Under the pieces are notes generated by a model, which saw nothing but the letters and a program-made list of their open reading frames with translations, was not told the DNA's origin and made no database searches. From the NCBI GenBank assembly GCA_015065725.1, contig SVPV01000005.1:30048-94047 (forward strand): DNA of 64,000 nt. Direction: 5' to 3'. This DNA comes from Oscillospiraceae bacterium (lineage in GTDB: Bacteria; Bacillota; Clostridia; Oscillospirales; Acutalibacteraceae). The position numbers and the translations under genes are program-made. Of the stretch, positions 1 to 8,678 are shown piece after piece. Numbering within the stretch: position 1 is the stretch's first letter; every line of letters begins with the position of its first letter.

Positions 1-20
1 TATCGGAGTTTGCGTTTTTT

Positions 21-50
21 GTGCGGTTACTTCGGTAGCCGCACTTTTTA
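21..50 (+). terminator. Intrinsic terminator of an upstream gene
   Basis: A 10-bp stem (21-30 with 35-44, one G-U pair) closed by a TTCG tetraloop is followed by a T-rich run. This is the standard form of a rho-independent terminator and probably ends a gene left of the window. Confidence 0.75.
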
Positions 51-64
51 TTTTTAGGAGGTAC

Positions 65-100
65 ATGATTGTGATAATAAAAAACAACCATATCAAGTAA
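65..100 (+). CDS. Possible 11-codon leader peptide
   Basis: A strong AGGAGG (56-61) is followed by an 11-codon frame from ATG 65, with an in-frame GTG at 71 at better spacing (9 bases), ending at TAA 98-100. The peptide is Ile/Asn/Lys rich and has no recognisable function. It lies between a terminator and the membrane-protein gene at 162. Only the ribosome-binding site supports it, so it may be a leftover of a lost gene or a short leader. Confidence 0.2.
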   Translation: MIVIIKNNHIK

Positions 101-161
101 AGTTATAAGGTCATATAGCTATATTATCTTTAATTATCAAATTAGAAAGTAGGGTGTATTT

Positions 162-1175
162 GTGAAACTGTCAAAAGAAAGAATTTACGAACAAAAAGGC
201 GAAAATATTATTGTAATTATCGGTATGATACTAATAGTTGTTCTTGCCTTTGCAATTTTTGGTTGGACTTCAATAAAAACGTGGATTTCAAGCCCAATAA
301 TTTGGAAAGGGCAAGATAGTTTGGAAGTTCATTATCTTGGCACTGTTCCAAACGATGAATTAGGAGAAGAGTACAACATCTTTTTAGGAATTGTTAATAA
401 TACGGGCGAAGAAATTGATGTGTATGATATTATATTTGAGGTTGACGATATAAAGTTTGACTACCCAAGTCATTCTAATTCTGATATTGCCGCTCATGGG
501 GTAACCAATGCCACAATATTAATAACAACGAGTGAAGATCCAAGTTGGGGTGTAACAAAAGTCACAGAGAAAACTTTAGAGAAACTAATCAATAGCAAAG
601 AACTTGATAGCATAAATGTTTCATGTCAAATTAAAAGTTTAAAATCTTATGGTAAGACATTAGTTAATAATACAGGGATATATAAAGATATAATTATTGT
701 AATACTTTCACTTTTTATGGGGGTAATAGGTTTTTTTGGTAATATAAAAAAGCAATGGTTAAGGATAGTATTAAAACTCTTTGCTATTCCTGCAGTATTG
801 GTTATTATTGCTTTTTTGATATTGATGGCATATACAGCTTACTCAAATTCTCCTGAAGGTAGAGCCGCCGCAGAAGAAAGCCAAAGAAAACAAGAAGCCG
901 CTCAAAAAGCAAAAGCGGCAAATGAATATAAAAGTGCAGCACATACTAAAGCGGCAGCACTTGCACGTGGTGATTATAAAGGTGCGGCATACGCACAGGA
1001 ACGGATGGATAAAAGTGCGGCAGATATGATCTCTGGTAGCAATTCAGATAAGGTTGCATATAAGAGTGCAGCACATACAAAAGCAGCCGCTACCGCTCGC
1101 GGAGATTATAGGGGTGCTGCATATGCACAAGCTGAAATGGATAAAAAAATGGCAGATATTTTAAAAAACAAATAA
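162..1175 (+). CDS. Membrane protein with tandem Ala-rich C-terminal repeats, function unknown
   Basis: I do not recognise this family. It starts with GTG after AGTAGGG. A basic N-terminus is followed by a transmembrane segment (about residues 17-40), an acidic domain of about 130 residues, and two more membrane segments (about 174-192 and 203-222). The C-terminal tail is Ala/Lys/Glu-rich and holds two copies of a unit of about 35 residues (about 255-288 and 300-333), with the shared core YKSAAHTKAAA-ARGDY-GAAYAQ-MDK. The copies differ at both DNA and protein level, so the duplication is not fresh. The tail should be helical and, with three membrane segments, probably faces the cytoplasm if the N-terminus is outside. 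The next gene follows closely and is likely co-transcribed. Confidence 0.75.
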   Translation: MKLSKERIYEQKGENIIVIIGMILIVVLAFAIFGWTSIKTWISSPIIWKGQDSLEVHYLGTVPNDELGEEYNIFLGIVNNTGEEIDVYDIIFEVDDIKFDYPSHSNSDIAAHGVTNATILITTSEDPSWGVTKVTEKTLEKLINSKELDSINVSCQIKSLKSYGKTLVNNTGIYKDIIIVILSLFMGVIGFFGNIKKQWLRIVLKLFAIPAVLVIIAFLILMAYTAYSNSPEGRAAAEESQRKQEAAQKAKAANEYKSAAHTKAAALARGDYKGAAYAQERMDKSAADMISGSNSDKVAYKSAAHTKAAATARGDYRGAAYAQAEMDKKMADILKNK

Positions 1176-1196
1176 AAAACAATGGAGAAATTTGTA

Positions 1197-1619
1197 ATGA
1201 AAAAATTTACATATTTAATATTATGTTTAATGCTTGCTTTTTCTTTTAATGCATGTAAAAGCAAAAGCGACAATGCTACAAATAGCGATTTAAATATTTC
1301 TTCGCAAGAAACAGTTAGCGATGAAAACAGTATTTCATCAAATAAAAACATACCAAATCAACCAGCTAAAAAAAGCGTGTATGTCGTAAAAAATTTTCTT
1401 GCGATAGAAGGTGCAGTTATTTATGATCAAACATATGATGAATATGGCTATCCTAACTGCTGTTATTTCCATAAAAAATGTGAATCTTGTGGAGATGTAA
1501 GTAATAATAATGGTTCTGCACGCAGTAATTTAACGACAAGTTATTATTGTCCAAAGTGCAAAACTTCAAATCAAGTAGAAATTAAAGCGGATGCTGAATG
1601 GATAGAAGTGTATGAGTAG
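1197..1619 (+). CDS. Small lipoprotein with a zinc-ribbon-like domain
   Basis: Start chosen at ATG 1197 because GGAG lies 9 bases upstream; an in-frame ATG at 1182 has no such site. A lysine-led hydrophobic signal ends in the lipobox FNAC (Cys at about residue 20), so the protein should be lipid-anchored outside the membrane. After a Ser/Asn-rich linker, the C-terminal half carries C-x2-C (CESC) and C-x2-C (CPKC) pairs about 20 residues apart, the pattern of a four-cysteine zinc ribbon. An exported reduced zinc ribbon is unusual, so disulfides are possible. It sits 21 bases after the repeat-containing membrane protein and ends at a strong terminator. Function unknown. Confidence 0.7.
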   Translation: MKKFTYLILCLMLAFSFNACKSKSDNATNSDLNISSQETVSDENSISSNKNIPNQPAKKSVYVVKNFLAIEGAVIYDQTYDEYGYPNCCYFHKKCESCGDVSNNNGSARSNLTTSYYCPKCKTSNQVEIKADAEWIEVYE

Positions 1620-1627
1620 ATAAAAAG

Positions 1628-1674
1628 AAAAAACCACCCCGCGTTCAAAACAGAACGAAGGGTGGTTTTTCTTT
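1628..1674 (+). terminator. Rho-independent terminator
   Basis: An A-rich 5' arm with ACCACCC (about 1630-1640) pairs with GGGTGGT plus T-run (about 1660-1674) around an inner GTTC/GAAC stem. It closes the two-gene unit and can also act on minus-strand transcripts leaving the ABC-F gene. Confidence 0.8.
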
Positions 1675-1755
1675 TAAATCGGCCTTTCAACGTAAAATCA
1701 ATTACTGTCCTCTAGGTACAACCGAGAGGTTGCTGTTTTTTATAAGGTTTTTAGT

Positions 1756-3678
1756 TTAATTTTGCATAGAGGAAAGCTTTGTGGATAGGTTTTCCCAGTT
1801 TTCCATTTCTATTAAAAGCTCTGCTTCAAATTTTTCAAGCTGTTCGTTTATTTCGCCAAGCTTTAAATAATCGGAGATGTTCTCCTCTTTTGTAAGATCA
1901 CATTTAAGATCATCTATATGTTTTTCAAGTTCTTCAATTGTCCTTTCGCACTTGTTTAATGCACGCTCACATTTAGCCTTTTCTTTTGCGGGTGTTGTAT
2001 AACCCTTTTTGGCTTTTGGCTTTTGCTCGGTGCCGTTATCGGTGGTGGTTTTGTGTGCAGGGGATATAGTATCTGCCTTTTCTGCCGCCTTTTTATCGGC
2101 ATATTCTTGGTAACCGTATTCATAGGTTTTAACGGTATCGTCCTCAAAAACCACAAGGCGTGAGGCTAGCTTTTTAACAAAATATCGGTCGTGGGAAACA
2201 AAAAGCAGAGTGCCTGTATACTCCGAAAGTATATCCTCAAGGGTTTCCTTACCTATCATATCCATATGGTTTGTAGGCTCGTCAAGAATTAAGAAGTTTG
2301 GCTGCCTTTTAAATATCTTGCAAAGGGCAAGTCGCACACGCTCACCGCCCGATAACATATCGACGGTTTTGAATACGTCCTCGCCCGTAAAATTAAATGC
2401 CGCTAAAGCCGAGCGTGCCTCAAAATTACCGATGCCACGAAATGTGTTTTGAAAATCGTCAAGCAGGGTATCGTGTGAGGTGTACTGTGCCATTTGCTGA
2501 TCAAAATAGCCTATTTCCACATTAGCACCTATACGTATATCTCCCGAAAGGGCGGCAAGGTTACCCACAATAGTCTTTAAAAGTGTGGATTTTCCAAGTC
2601 CGTTACCGCCTATGACGCCTACACGCTGTCCCTTTTGTATTTTAAGGTCTATTGTGGCTAGCGGCTCTAGAAAACCGATTTTTAGTTCATTTAAAATAAG
2701 CACGTCCTTAACACTTTCAAGTCTAGGTTCAAAATGGCCTTTAAAGGTGCGGTTGTCATAAGCCTCGGGTGATTCTACCGTTTCCATACGCTCAAGTGCT
2801 TTAATTTTTGATTGTGCCATACTGGCTTTAGTAGCCTTATACCTAAAACGCTCGACTAAATTTTCAAGTCTTTCGGTTTCCTTTTTATAGGCTTCATATT
2901 CCTTTGCTTGCTGTTCGCGTAGAGCCTTTTTTTGTACTGTAAATTCGGTATATCCGCCCGTATATTTAGTGGTTTTACCATGTTCTATTTCATAAACTGT
3001 GTTAACTGTGCGGTCTAAAAACATACGGTCGTGTGATACTATAACAACCGCTTTTTTATAGTCACGTATATATTCTTCAAGCCAAGTAACCGCCTTAATA
3101 TCAAGGTGGTTTGTAGGCTCATCAAGTAAAAGTATATCGGGTTTTGAAAGCAAAAGCTTTAAAAAGGCAATTTTCGTACGCTGACCGCCCGAAAAATCAG
3201 ATAGCGGTTTATATTTATCGCTTTCACTAAATCCAAACTGTTTAATTGCCGCCTCGTATTCCTTTTCAAAATAAAATCCGCCTGCATTTGTAAAGCGTTC
3301 AAGAAGTGCGGTATATTCTTCAATATATATTTCGTTTTCGCTTTCGTTCATTTTTTCAAGTAAAAAGGCAAGACGGTCCTTCATATCAAGAATTTCTTTG
3401 TATGCCGAACGAATTTCCAGAACCATAGGCAGACTGTTATCAGAAAAGGTTATCTGCGACAGCACACCTATAACAGGTTTACCCGATACGGAAAATACCG
3501 TATCGGGTCTTTTGGCATTTGGAATTTCTCCCGAAATTAAGCGAAGCAGTGTTGTTTTACCACAGCCGTTTCTGCCGACTACGGCAATTTTTGCACCGTC
3601 GTTAATTTCAATATTAACATTTTCTAAAATTACTTCTCCCGACAGTTCTACTGCCGCGTTTTGTAGTTTTAATTGCAT
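1756..3678 (-). CDS. ABC-F family ATPase (YdiF/Uup-like)
   Basis: A soluble ABC protein of 640 residues with two nucleotide-binding domains and no membrane segment, the ABC-F layout. Domain 1: Walker A GRNGCGKTT at 35-43, signature FSGGQ, Walker B LLLDEPTNHLD. Domain 2: Walker A GGNGLGKST, signature LSGGE, Walker B FLILDEPTNHMD. The charged linker between them (about residues 245-300) and a C-terminal coiled coil (about 570-640) match the Uup/YdiF subgroup. Members act on ribosomes as translation factors or in antibiotic protection; which applies here cannot be told. Start is supported by AAAGGA 8 bases upstream. It follows polC by 42 bases and is probably the last gene of the operon. Confidence 0.9.
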   Translation of the reverse strand: MQLKLQNAAVELSGEVILENVNIEINDGAKIAVVGRNGCGKTTLLRLISGEIPNAKRPDTVFSVSGKPVIGVLSQITFSDNSLPMVLEIRSAYKEILDMKDRLAFLLEKMNESENEIYIEEYTALLERFTNAGGFYFEKEYEAAIKQFGFSESDKYKPLSDFSGGQRTKIAFLKLLLSKPDILLLDEPTNHLDIKAVTWLEEYIRDYKKAVVIVSHDRMFLDRTVNTVYEIEHGKTTKYTGGYTEFTVQKKALREQQAKEYEAYKKETERLENLVERFRYKATKASMAQSKIKALERMETVESPEAYDNRTFKGHFEPRLESVKDVLILNELKIGFLEPLATIDLKIQKGQRVGVIGGNGLGKSTLLKTIVGNLAALSGDIRIGANVEIGYFDQQMAQYTSHDTLLDDFQNTFRGIGNFEARSALAAFNFTGEDVFKTVDMLSGGERVRLALCKIFKRQPNFLILDEPTNHMDMIGKETLEDILSEYTGTLLFVSHDRYFVKKLASRLVVFEDDTVKTYEYGYQEYADKKAAEKADTISPAHKTTTDNGTEQKPKAKKGYTTPAKEKAKCERALNKCERTIEELEKHIDDLKCDLTKEENISDYLKLGEINEQLEKFEAELLIEMENWENLSTKLSSMQN

Positions 3679-3720
3679 TAAAATATTCCTTTAACTTACT
3701 ATATAGGATTTATTGTGCCG

Positions 3721-6700
3721 CTAAAACATAGAAATTTGGTTTGTATCGGGCAGGTCGCGGGTAGCACCCAAATCGGCAAGGTTCTGAATAATAGTTTTTG
3801 ACACGCCTGCTTCTATTTGGAAGTCCTCAAGGGATACAAAGTTGCCTTTCTGTGCCGCCTCGTAAATAGAGTAAGCCGCCTTTTCACCGACACCTGAAAG
3901 TGCCCCAAAGGGAAGTCGCATCTTACCGTCTTCGGGCAGATACTTCATAGCGTGTGATTTATTGATATCAATAGGCAATACCTCAATGCCACGTGACATC
4001 ATTTCATTGAATATAAGCAGGTTGTCGTAAACATCTTTTTCCTTTTTGCTTGCTTCTCTGCCTTTAGCCTTAATTTCAGCCATAAGTCTGCGAACGGCGT
4101 CCTTGCCCTTGATAATTGTAGGCACGTCAACGTCCTCCGGACGTGCGGTAAAGTATGCACAGTAAAATTCAAGAGGCCGATAAACCTTATACCAAGCAAG
4201 ACGAAGTGCCGAAATAACATAAGCGGCGGCGTGGGCTTTGGGGAACATATACTTGATTTTATAGCAGCTTTTAATGTACCATTCGGGTACATTTACGGCA
4301 CGCATATCGTCCTCCATAGCACCCCATTCTTCCTCACTTACCTTACCCTTTGCAACAAGACCTTTACGTACCGTTTCGGTAATCTTAAATGCACGGCCCT
4401 CCTCCATACCCTGATGGATTAGGTAAACCATTATGTTATCACGCGTACCTATAACCTCAGAAATGGTGCAGGTGCCATCGTGAATAAGCTCCTGTGCATT
4501 TCCAAGCCAAACGTCTGTACCGTGAGAAAGTCCTGAAATCTGTAATAAATCAGCAAAGTTTTTAGGCTGACATTCGGTTAACATTCCGCGTACAAATTCT
4601 GTACCAAACTCGGGCAGACAGAATGTACCTGTTTTAGAGTCGATTTCTTCGGGTGTTACGCCTAAAGCCTCGGTCGATACAAAAAGACTGTATACCTTAG
4701 GGTCACTCATCGAAATATCGGTTACTTTTTTGCCGCTGTATTCCTCTAAATACTTGTATGTAGTAGGTACAACGTGACCAAGCTCGTCAAGCTTTAATAT
4801 TGTATCGTGTATTGAATGGAAGTCAAAGTGTGTGGTAATTATATCGGTGTTAACATCGTCTGCAGGGTGCTGTACGGGGCAGAAATCGTAAATAGTTTTG
4901 TCCCTAGGTACAATTATCATACCTGCAGGGTGCTGACCTGTGGTCTGCTTGATTTTAGCCGCCTCAACCTTTCCTGCTAGTCGGTTTAACTCGGCTTGGC
5001 TTAAGGTGATGCCCTTTTTCTCGGCATAGGCTTTTGCAAAGCCAAAGGCGGTTTTTTCTGCCACAGTAGAAATTGTACCTGCCTTAAACACATTCTCACT
5101 TCCGAACATTGTTTCGGTGTACTTTTGTACAGAGCTTTGGAATTCGTCCGAGAAGTTAAGGTCTATATCAGGCACCTTATCGCCCTTAAATCCTAAAAAG
5201 GTTTCAAAGGGAATATCGTGACCATCGCGGTTATAGGGTGTGCCGCAATCGGGACAGTTTTTCTCGGGCAAGTCAAAGCCAGAGCCTACTTCACCCTTTA
5301 GGAAAAACTCACTCTTACGGCATTTTGGGCAGACATAGTGCGGCGGTAGCGGATTAACCTCCGAAATACCTGCCATAGTAGCAACAAAGGAAGAGCCAAC
5401 CGAGCCACGCGAGCCTACAAGGTATCCGTTTTCCTCGCTATAGGCCACTAGCTTTTGTGCCGATATATACATTATTGAGAAACCATTATTAATGATAGAA
5501 TTAAGCTCTTTTTCTAGCCTTTTTTCTACCGTTTCGGGTACTGTATCGCCGTATATTTTGTGTGCTTTATCCCAACAAATGCGGCGAAGCTCTTCGTCAG
5601 AGCCCTCAATTACAGGTGGGAAGTTTCCGTCGGGCACAGGTATAACATCACCGTCTATCATTTCGGCAATTTTATTTGGATTTTCTACTACAAATTCATA
5701 AGCACGTTCACCGAAATAGTCGAAATCCGATAGCATTTCATCGGTGGTTTTAAGATACAGGGGTGCTTGGTGGTCAAAGTCGTCAAAGCCTTGACCCGCC
5801 ATAAGAATTTTACGTATAATATCGTCCTGTTTTTTAAGGAAGTGTACGTCACCCGTAGCGACAACAGGTTTTTTAAGCTTATCGGCAATCTCTACTACCT
5901 TGCGGTTAAAGTCGCGGATAACATCTAAATTTTTAACCTCTCTAAAGCGGTTGGGGGTTATAGCCCCCGTCTTTTTATCAACCCTATCGGGCTCAGAAGA
6001 CTGACGTATCATAAACTCGTTATTACCGAGCGGTTGGATTTCTAAATAGTCATAGTAATCGGCAATTCGTAAAAGCTCTGCCTCGTCCTTGCCGTCGATA
6101 ATAGCACTGTAAAGCTCGCCCTGTTCACAAGCCGAGCCTAAAATCAGACCCTCCCTGTGCTTATCAAGCTTACTGCGAAGTGTAATAGGTCTGCCGTGGA
6201 AATCGTGCAAATGAGCCTCACTTACGAGTTTATAAAGATTTTTAAGACCTACTAAATTTTTAACTAAAATAATTTGGTGGTAGCGTATTTTTGCAATCTG
6301 CTTTGCAGTCATACCGCTTATATCGTTATTTATATCGTCTACAAAATAGGACTCAACACCGTAAATAACCTTAAAGTCGCCGCCTGCTTTACGGATTTTT
6401 TTAACCGCACCTGCAACGGCGGGGTAGGCTTGTACAACACCGTGGTCGGTAATAGCAATCGCCTTATGTCCCCACTTGTTAGCAAGACTTACAATATCCT
6501 CACCTGACGATACGGCGTCCTTTGCCGACATATTTGTATGGCAGTGAAGCTCTATTCTCTTTAGACCCTCATGCTCGTCCTTTTCTTCGTAAGGCTTAAT
6601 AGTTGCAAGTGCCTTTACGTCAACAATAAAATCATTTTTCCAACGGTCAAAGGTATAGTCACCGTTTACTACAACAAAGGCACCATCGTGAAGAGCAGAA

Positions 6701-7596
6701 ATAGAGGCTATAAAATCTTTCGCATCTTTATTCATATCCTTGCTGTATTTCGGGTCAAAAAACTTTTTAACTGTGGCGTTAAAAGAGTTTGTATAGTCGC
6801 TAAAGGCAAAGTTTGCCGTAACCATTTTACCGCCCTTACGGGTATCAATAGTTTTAATTTCGCAACCGAAAACCTCGCCCCAAGCGGCGATTTTAACGCT
6901 TTCATTATCGTTAAGAGGCGGCAGAATGTCTGAAATAGGCATAACGTCGGTATCTATTTTTCTGCCGTAGAAAAGCTTTGCACTCTCAAGGTAAACGGGC
7001 AGACCGTCTTTTGGTTTATAGTCATATTTAATTTCCGGCTCTGCGGGTGCTGAGTTAGCCTTGACTTCCTGTTGTTTTGGTGCCTCCGCTTCGGTAACGG
7101 TGGGTGGGGGCGGAACCAGCTCTAAATCCTCAAGCTGACCGTCGAATTCTACCGAAACCGTAAGACCTAGACGTTCACGAACAAGATATGAAAACATATC
7201 TGCAAAGCCTATTTCGCACAACTTCTCATATCCGCCGTGACATAGTGTTATTAAAACGGTATTACCGTTAACGGTATATTTCGCATCAACCAAATAACCG
7301 TTGATTGCCGCATTTTTACGGCGTATTTCACTAGCGATATCCATACTGGCAACATCGTCTAGCGGTGGGTTGTCATAGCACACCGAAAAATCAAGACTAT
7401 CAAGCTTTAAAACAGAAAAAATTCTGTTTTTAAACAGCAAAATATTCTCGTCTTTTATGTATTTTTTACTTAAAAGTTCAAGCTTTAAGGAACGGTTTTC
7501 CATATTAAGCTTGCAGTCACTAATAAGTGTATCATCAAATACAGTTCTTAAATTGTTATCAAGATATTCTCCAAATAACTCCTTGCAGGGTAGCAT
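3721..7596 (-). CDS. polC: DNA polymerase III alpha subunit, PolC type, without the exonuclease insertion
   Basis: Replicative polymerase of low-GC Gram-positives. Visible in order: N-terminal domain, OB fold (about 235-335), PHP domain starting at HCHTNMS (351), PHP second half resuming near residue 440, fingers/palm with zinc finger (C756, C759, C781, C784), catalytic PDIDLN (D810, D812) and D937 in KLDELG, and a C-terminal HhH-type region. Normal PolC is about 1430-1440 residues and carries a 3'-5' exonuclease of roughly 170 residues inside PHP after a VDD-like motif. Here only about 17 residues (422-438) separate the two PHP halves, and no DxE, HNxxFD or HxAxxD motif is present, so proofreading seems lost. 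The frame is intact at 1291 residues. ATG 7596 has GGAG upstream. Confidence 0.95.
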   Translation of the reverse strand: MLPCKELFGEYLDNNLRTVFDDTLISDCKLNMENRSLKLELLSKKYIKDENILLFKNRIFSVLKLDSLDFSVCYDNPPLDDVASMDIASEIRRKNAAINGYLVDAKYTVNGNTVLITLCHGGYEKLCEIGFADMFSYLVRERLGLTVSVEFDGQLEDLELVPPPPTVTEAEAPKQQEVKANSAPAEPEIKYDYKPKDGLPVYLESAKLFYGRKIDTDVMPISDILPPLNDNESVKIAAWGEVFGCEIKTIDTRKGGKMVTANFAFSDYTNSFNATVKKFFDPKYSKDMNKDAKDFIASISALHDGAFVVVNGDYTFDRWKNDFIVDVKALATIKPYEEKDEHEGLKRIELHCHTNMSAKDAVSSGEDIVSLANKWGHKAIAITDHGVVQAYPAVAGAVKKIRKAGGDFKVIYGVESYFVDDINNDISGMTAKQIAKIRYHQIILVKNLVGLKNLYKLVSEAHLHDFHGRPITLRSKLDKHREGLILGSACEQGELYSAIIDGKDEAELLRIADYYDYLEIQPLGNNEFMIRQSSEPDRVDKKTGAITPNRFREVKNLDVIRDFNRKVVEIADKLKKPVVATGDVHFLKKQDDIIRKILMAGQGFDDFDHQAPLYLKTTDEMLSDFDYFGERAYEFVVENPNKIAEMIDGDVIPVPDGNFPPVIEGSDEELRRICWDKAHKIYGDTVPETVEKRLEKELNSIINNGFSIMYISAQKLVAYSEENGYLVGSRGSVGSSFVATMAGISEVNPLPPHYVCPKCRKSEFFLKGEVGSGFDLPEKNCPDCGTPYNRDGHDIPFETFLGFKGDKVPDIDLNFSDEFQSSVQKYTETMFGSENVFKAGTISTVAEKTAFGFAKAYAEKKGITLSQAELNRLAGKVEAAKIKQTTGQHPAGMIIVPRDKTIYDFCPVQHPADDVNTDIITTHFDFHSIHDTILKLDELGHVVPTTYKYLEEYSGKKVTDISMSDPKVYSLFVSTEALGVTPEEIDSKTGTFCLPEFGTEFVRGMLTECQPKNFADLLQISGLSHGTDVWLGNAQELIHDGTCTISEVIGTRDNIMVYLIHQGMEEGRAFKITETVRKGLVAKGKVSEEEWGAMEDDMRAVNVPEWYIKSCYKIKYMFPKAHAAAYVISALRLAWYKVYRPLEFYCAYFTARPEDVDVPTIIKGKDAVRRLMAEIKAKGREASKKEKDVYDNLLIFNEMMSRGIEVLPIDINKSHAMKYLPEDGKMRLPFGALSGVGEKAAYSIYEAAQKGNFVSLEDFQIEAGVSKTIIQNLADLGATRDLPDTNQISMF

Positions 7597-7621
7597 TGTT
7601 TATTCCACTCCGTATTACAGT

Positions 7622-8674
7622 CTATAATTTTTCGATTTCTTCCAAAAGGGCAGGCAAGAGTTTTTCTTCCTCTACCTTTCTTAAAATTTCACCTTTTTTA
7701 AATATCACACCGCATCCGTCGCCGCCCGCGATTCCAATATCGGCTTCTTTGGCTTCACCAGGACCGTTTACCACACAGCCCATTATAGCAACGGTTATAT
7801 TTTTATTGATATCGGCAAGGCACTTTTCGGCTTTCTCTGCTAGGCCTATAAGGTCAATTTTTGTTCTGCCGCAGGTAGGGCAGGAAACAAATTTAACACC
7901 GCCCTCACGAAGACCTATTGCCTTTAAAAGATTAATGCCCGCCTTAACCTCTTTAACAGGGTCGTCGGTTAATGAAACGCGTATGGTAGAGCCAATACCG
8001 CGAAGCAGAAGTCCGCCTATGCCCGCCGCAGATTTAAGTGTACCCATATACTCGGTACCTGCCTCGGTAACGCCCAAATGCAAGGGGTGGCTTGTCCTTT
8101 CTGCCGCTAGAACATAGGAATCGTACATTTTTTTAGTGTCGGACGATTTAAGGGATAACACAATATCATAAAAATCAAATTTTTCTAAGAGTGATATATG
8201 GTAAAGTCCGCTTTCTACTAGTGCTTCTGCTGTAGGCGAGCCGTATTTTGCTAAAATATCCCTTTCAAGCGAGCCTGAATTTACGCCTATTCTGATAGGT
8301 ACATTATGAAGTCTACAAGTGTCGGCTACTGCTTTAATTTTTTCTGCGTCACCAATGTTTCCTGGGTTTATGCGTACCTTATCAACCCCTGCGGCAACGC
8401 TTTCTATAGCTAAACGCCAATCAAAGTGAATGTCAGCCACAATGGGTGTATTTACATTTTCCTTTAAAGCGGCAACCGTTTTAACAGCCTTTATGTCGGG
8501 TACAGAAACACGAATTATCTGACAGCCTGCGGCCTCTAGAGCCTTTGCCTGTTCTATATTACCCTTTATATCGTGAGCTTCGCGGCAGAGCATTGACTGT
8601 ACCGAAACAGGCGAGCCGCCGCCGATTTTAATATTACCCACAGTTACCTGCTTGGTTTTATCGTTAGTGTACAT
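7622..8674 (-). CDS. ispG: 4-hydroxy-3-methylbut-2-enyl diphosphate synthase
   Basis: GcpE/IspG reduces methylerythritol cyclodiphosphate to HMBPP, the penultimate step of the MEP isoprenoid pathway, using a [4Fe-4S] cluster in the cytoplasm. The 350 residues match the short bacterial form: TIM-barrel start with GGGSPVSVQSM, and cluster ligands C265 and C268 (CPTCGRT) with C300 (MGCVVNGPGE), E307 closing the site. It follows rseP by 4 bases; the GGGG of the ribosome site lies in the last codons of rseP. It sits between two other operon genes that feed or use the same lipid pathway (dxr, uppS). Confidence 0.97.
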   Translation of the reverse strand: MYTNDKTKQVTVGNIKIGGGSPVSVQSMLCREAHDIKGNIEQAKALEAAGCQIIRVSVPDIKAVKTVAALKENVNTPIVADIHFDWRLAIESVAAGVDKVRINPGNIGDAEKIKAVADTCRLHNVPIRIGVNSGSLERDILAKYGSPTAEALVESGLYHISLLEKFDFYDIVLSLKSSDTKKMYDSYVLAAERTSHPLHLGVTEAGTEYMGTLKSAAGIGGLLLRGIGSTIRVSLTDDPVKEVKAGINLLKAIGLREGGVKFVSCPTCGRTKIDLIGLAEKAEKCLADINKNITVAIMGCVVNGPGEAKEADIGIAGGDGCGVIFKKGEILRKVEEEKLLPALLEEIEKL

Positions 8675-8678
8675 TGTA

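Noticed and set aside
1690..1740. CCTCT/AGAGG hairpin as a further terminator
   Set aside because: The stem is only five base pairs with a long loop and the T-run is separated from it; the stronger terminator just upstream is enough.
7527..8117. Plus-strand reading frame of 196 codons opposite ispG and the polC start
   Set aside because: It is antisense to two well-supported genes, has no ribosome site, and its residues are a low-complexity Ser/Pro/Thr mix typical of a reverse-strand shadow.
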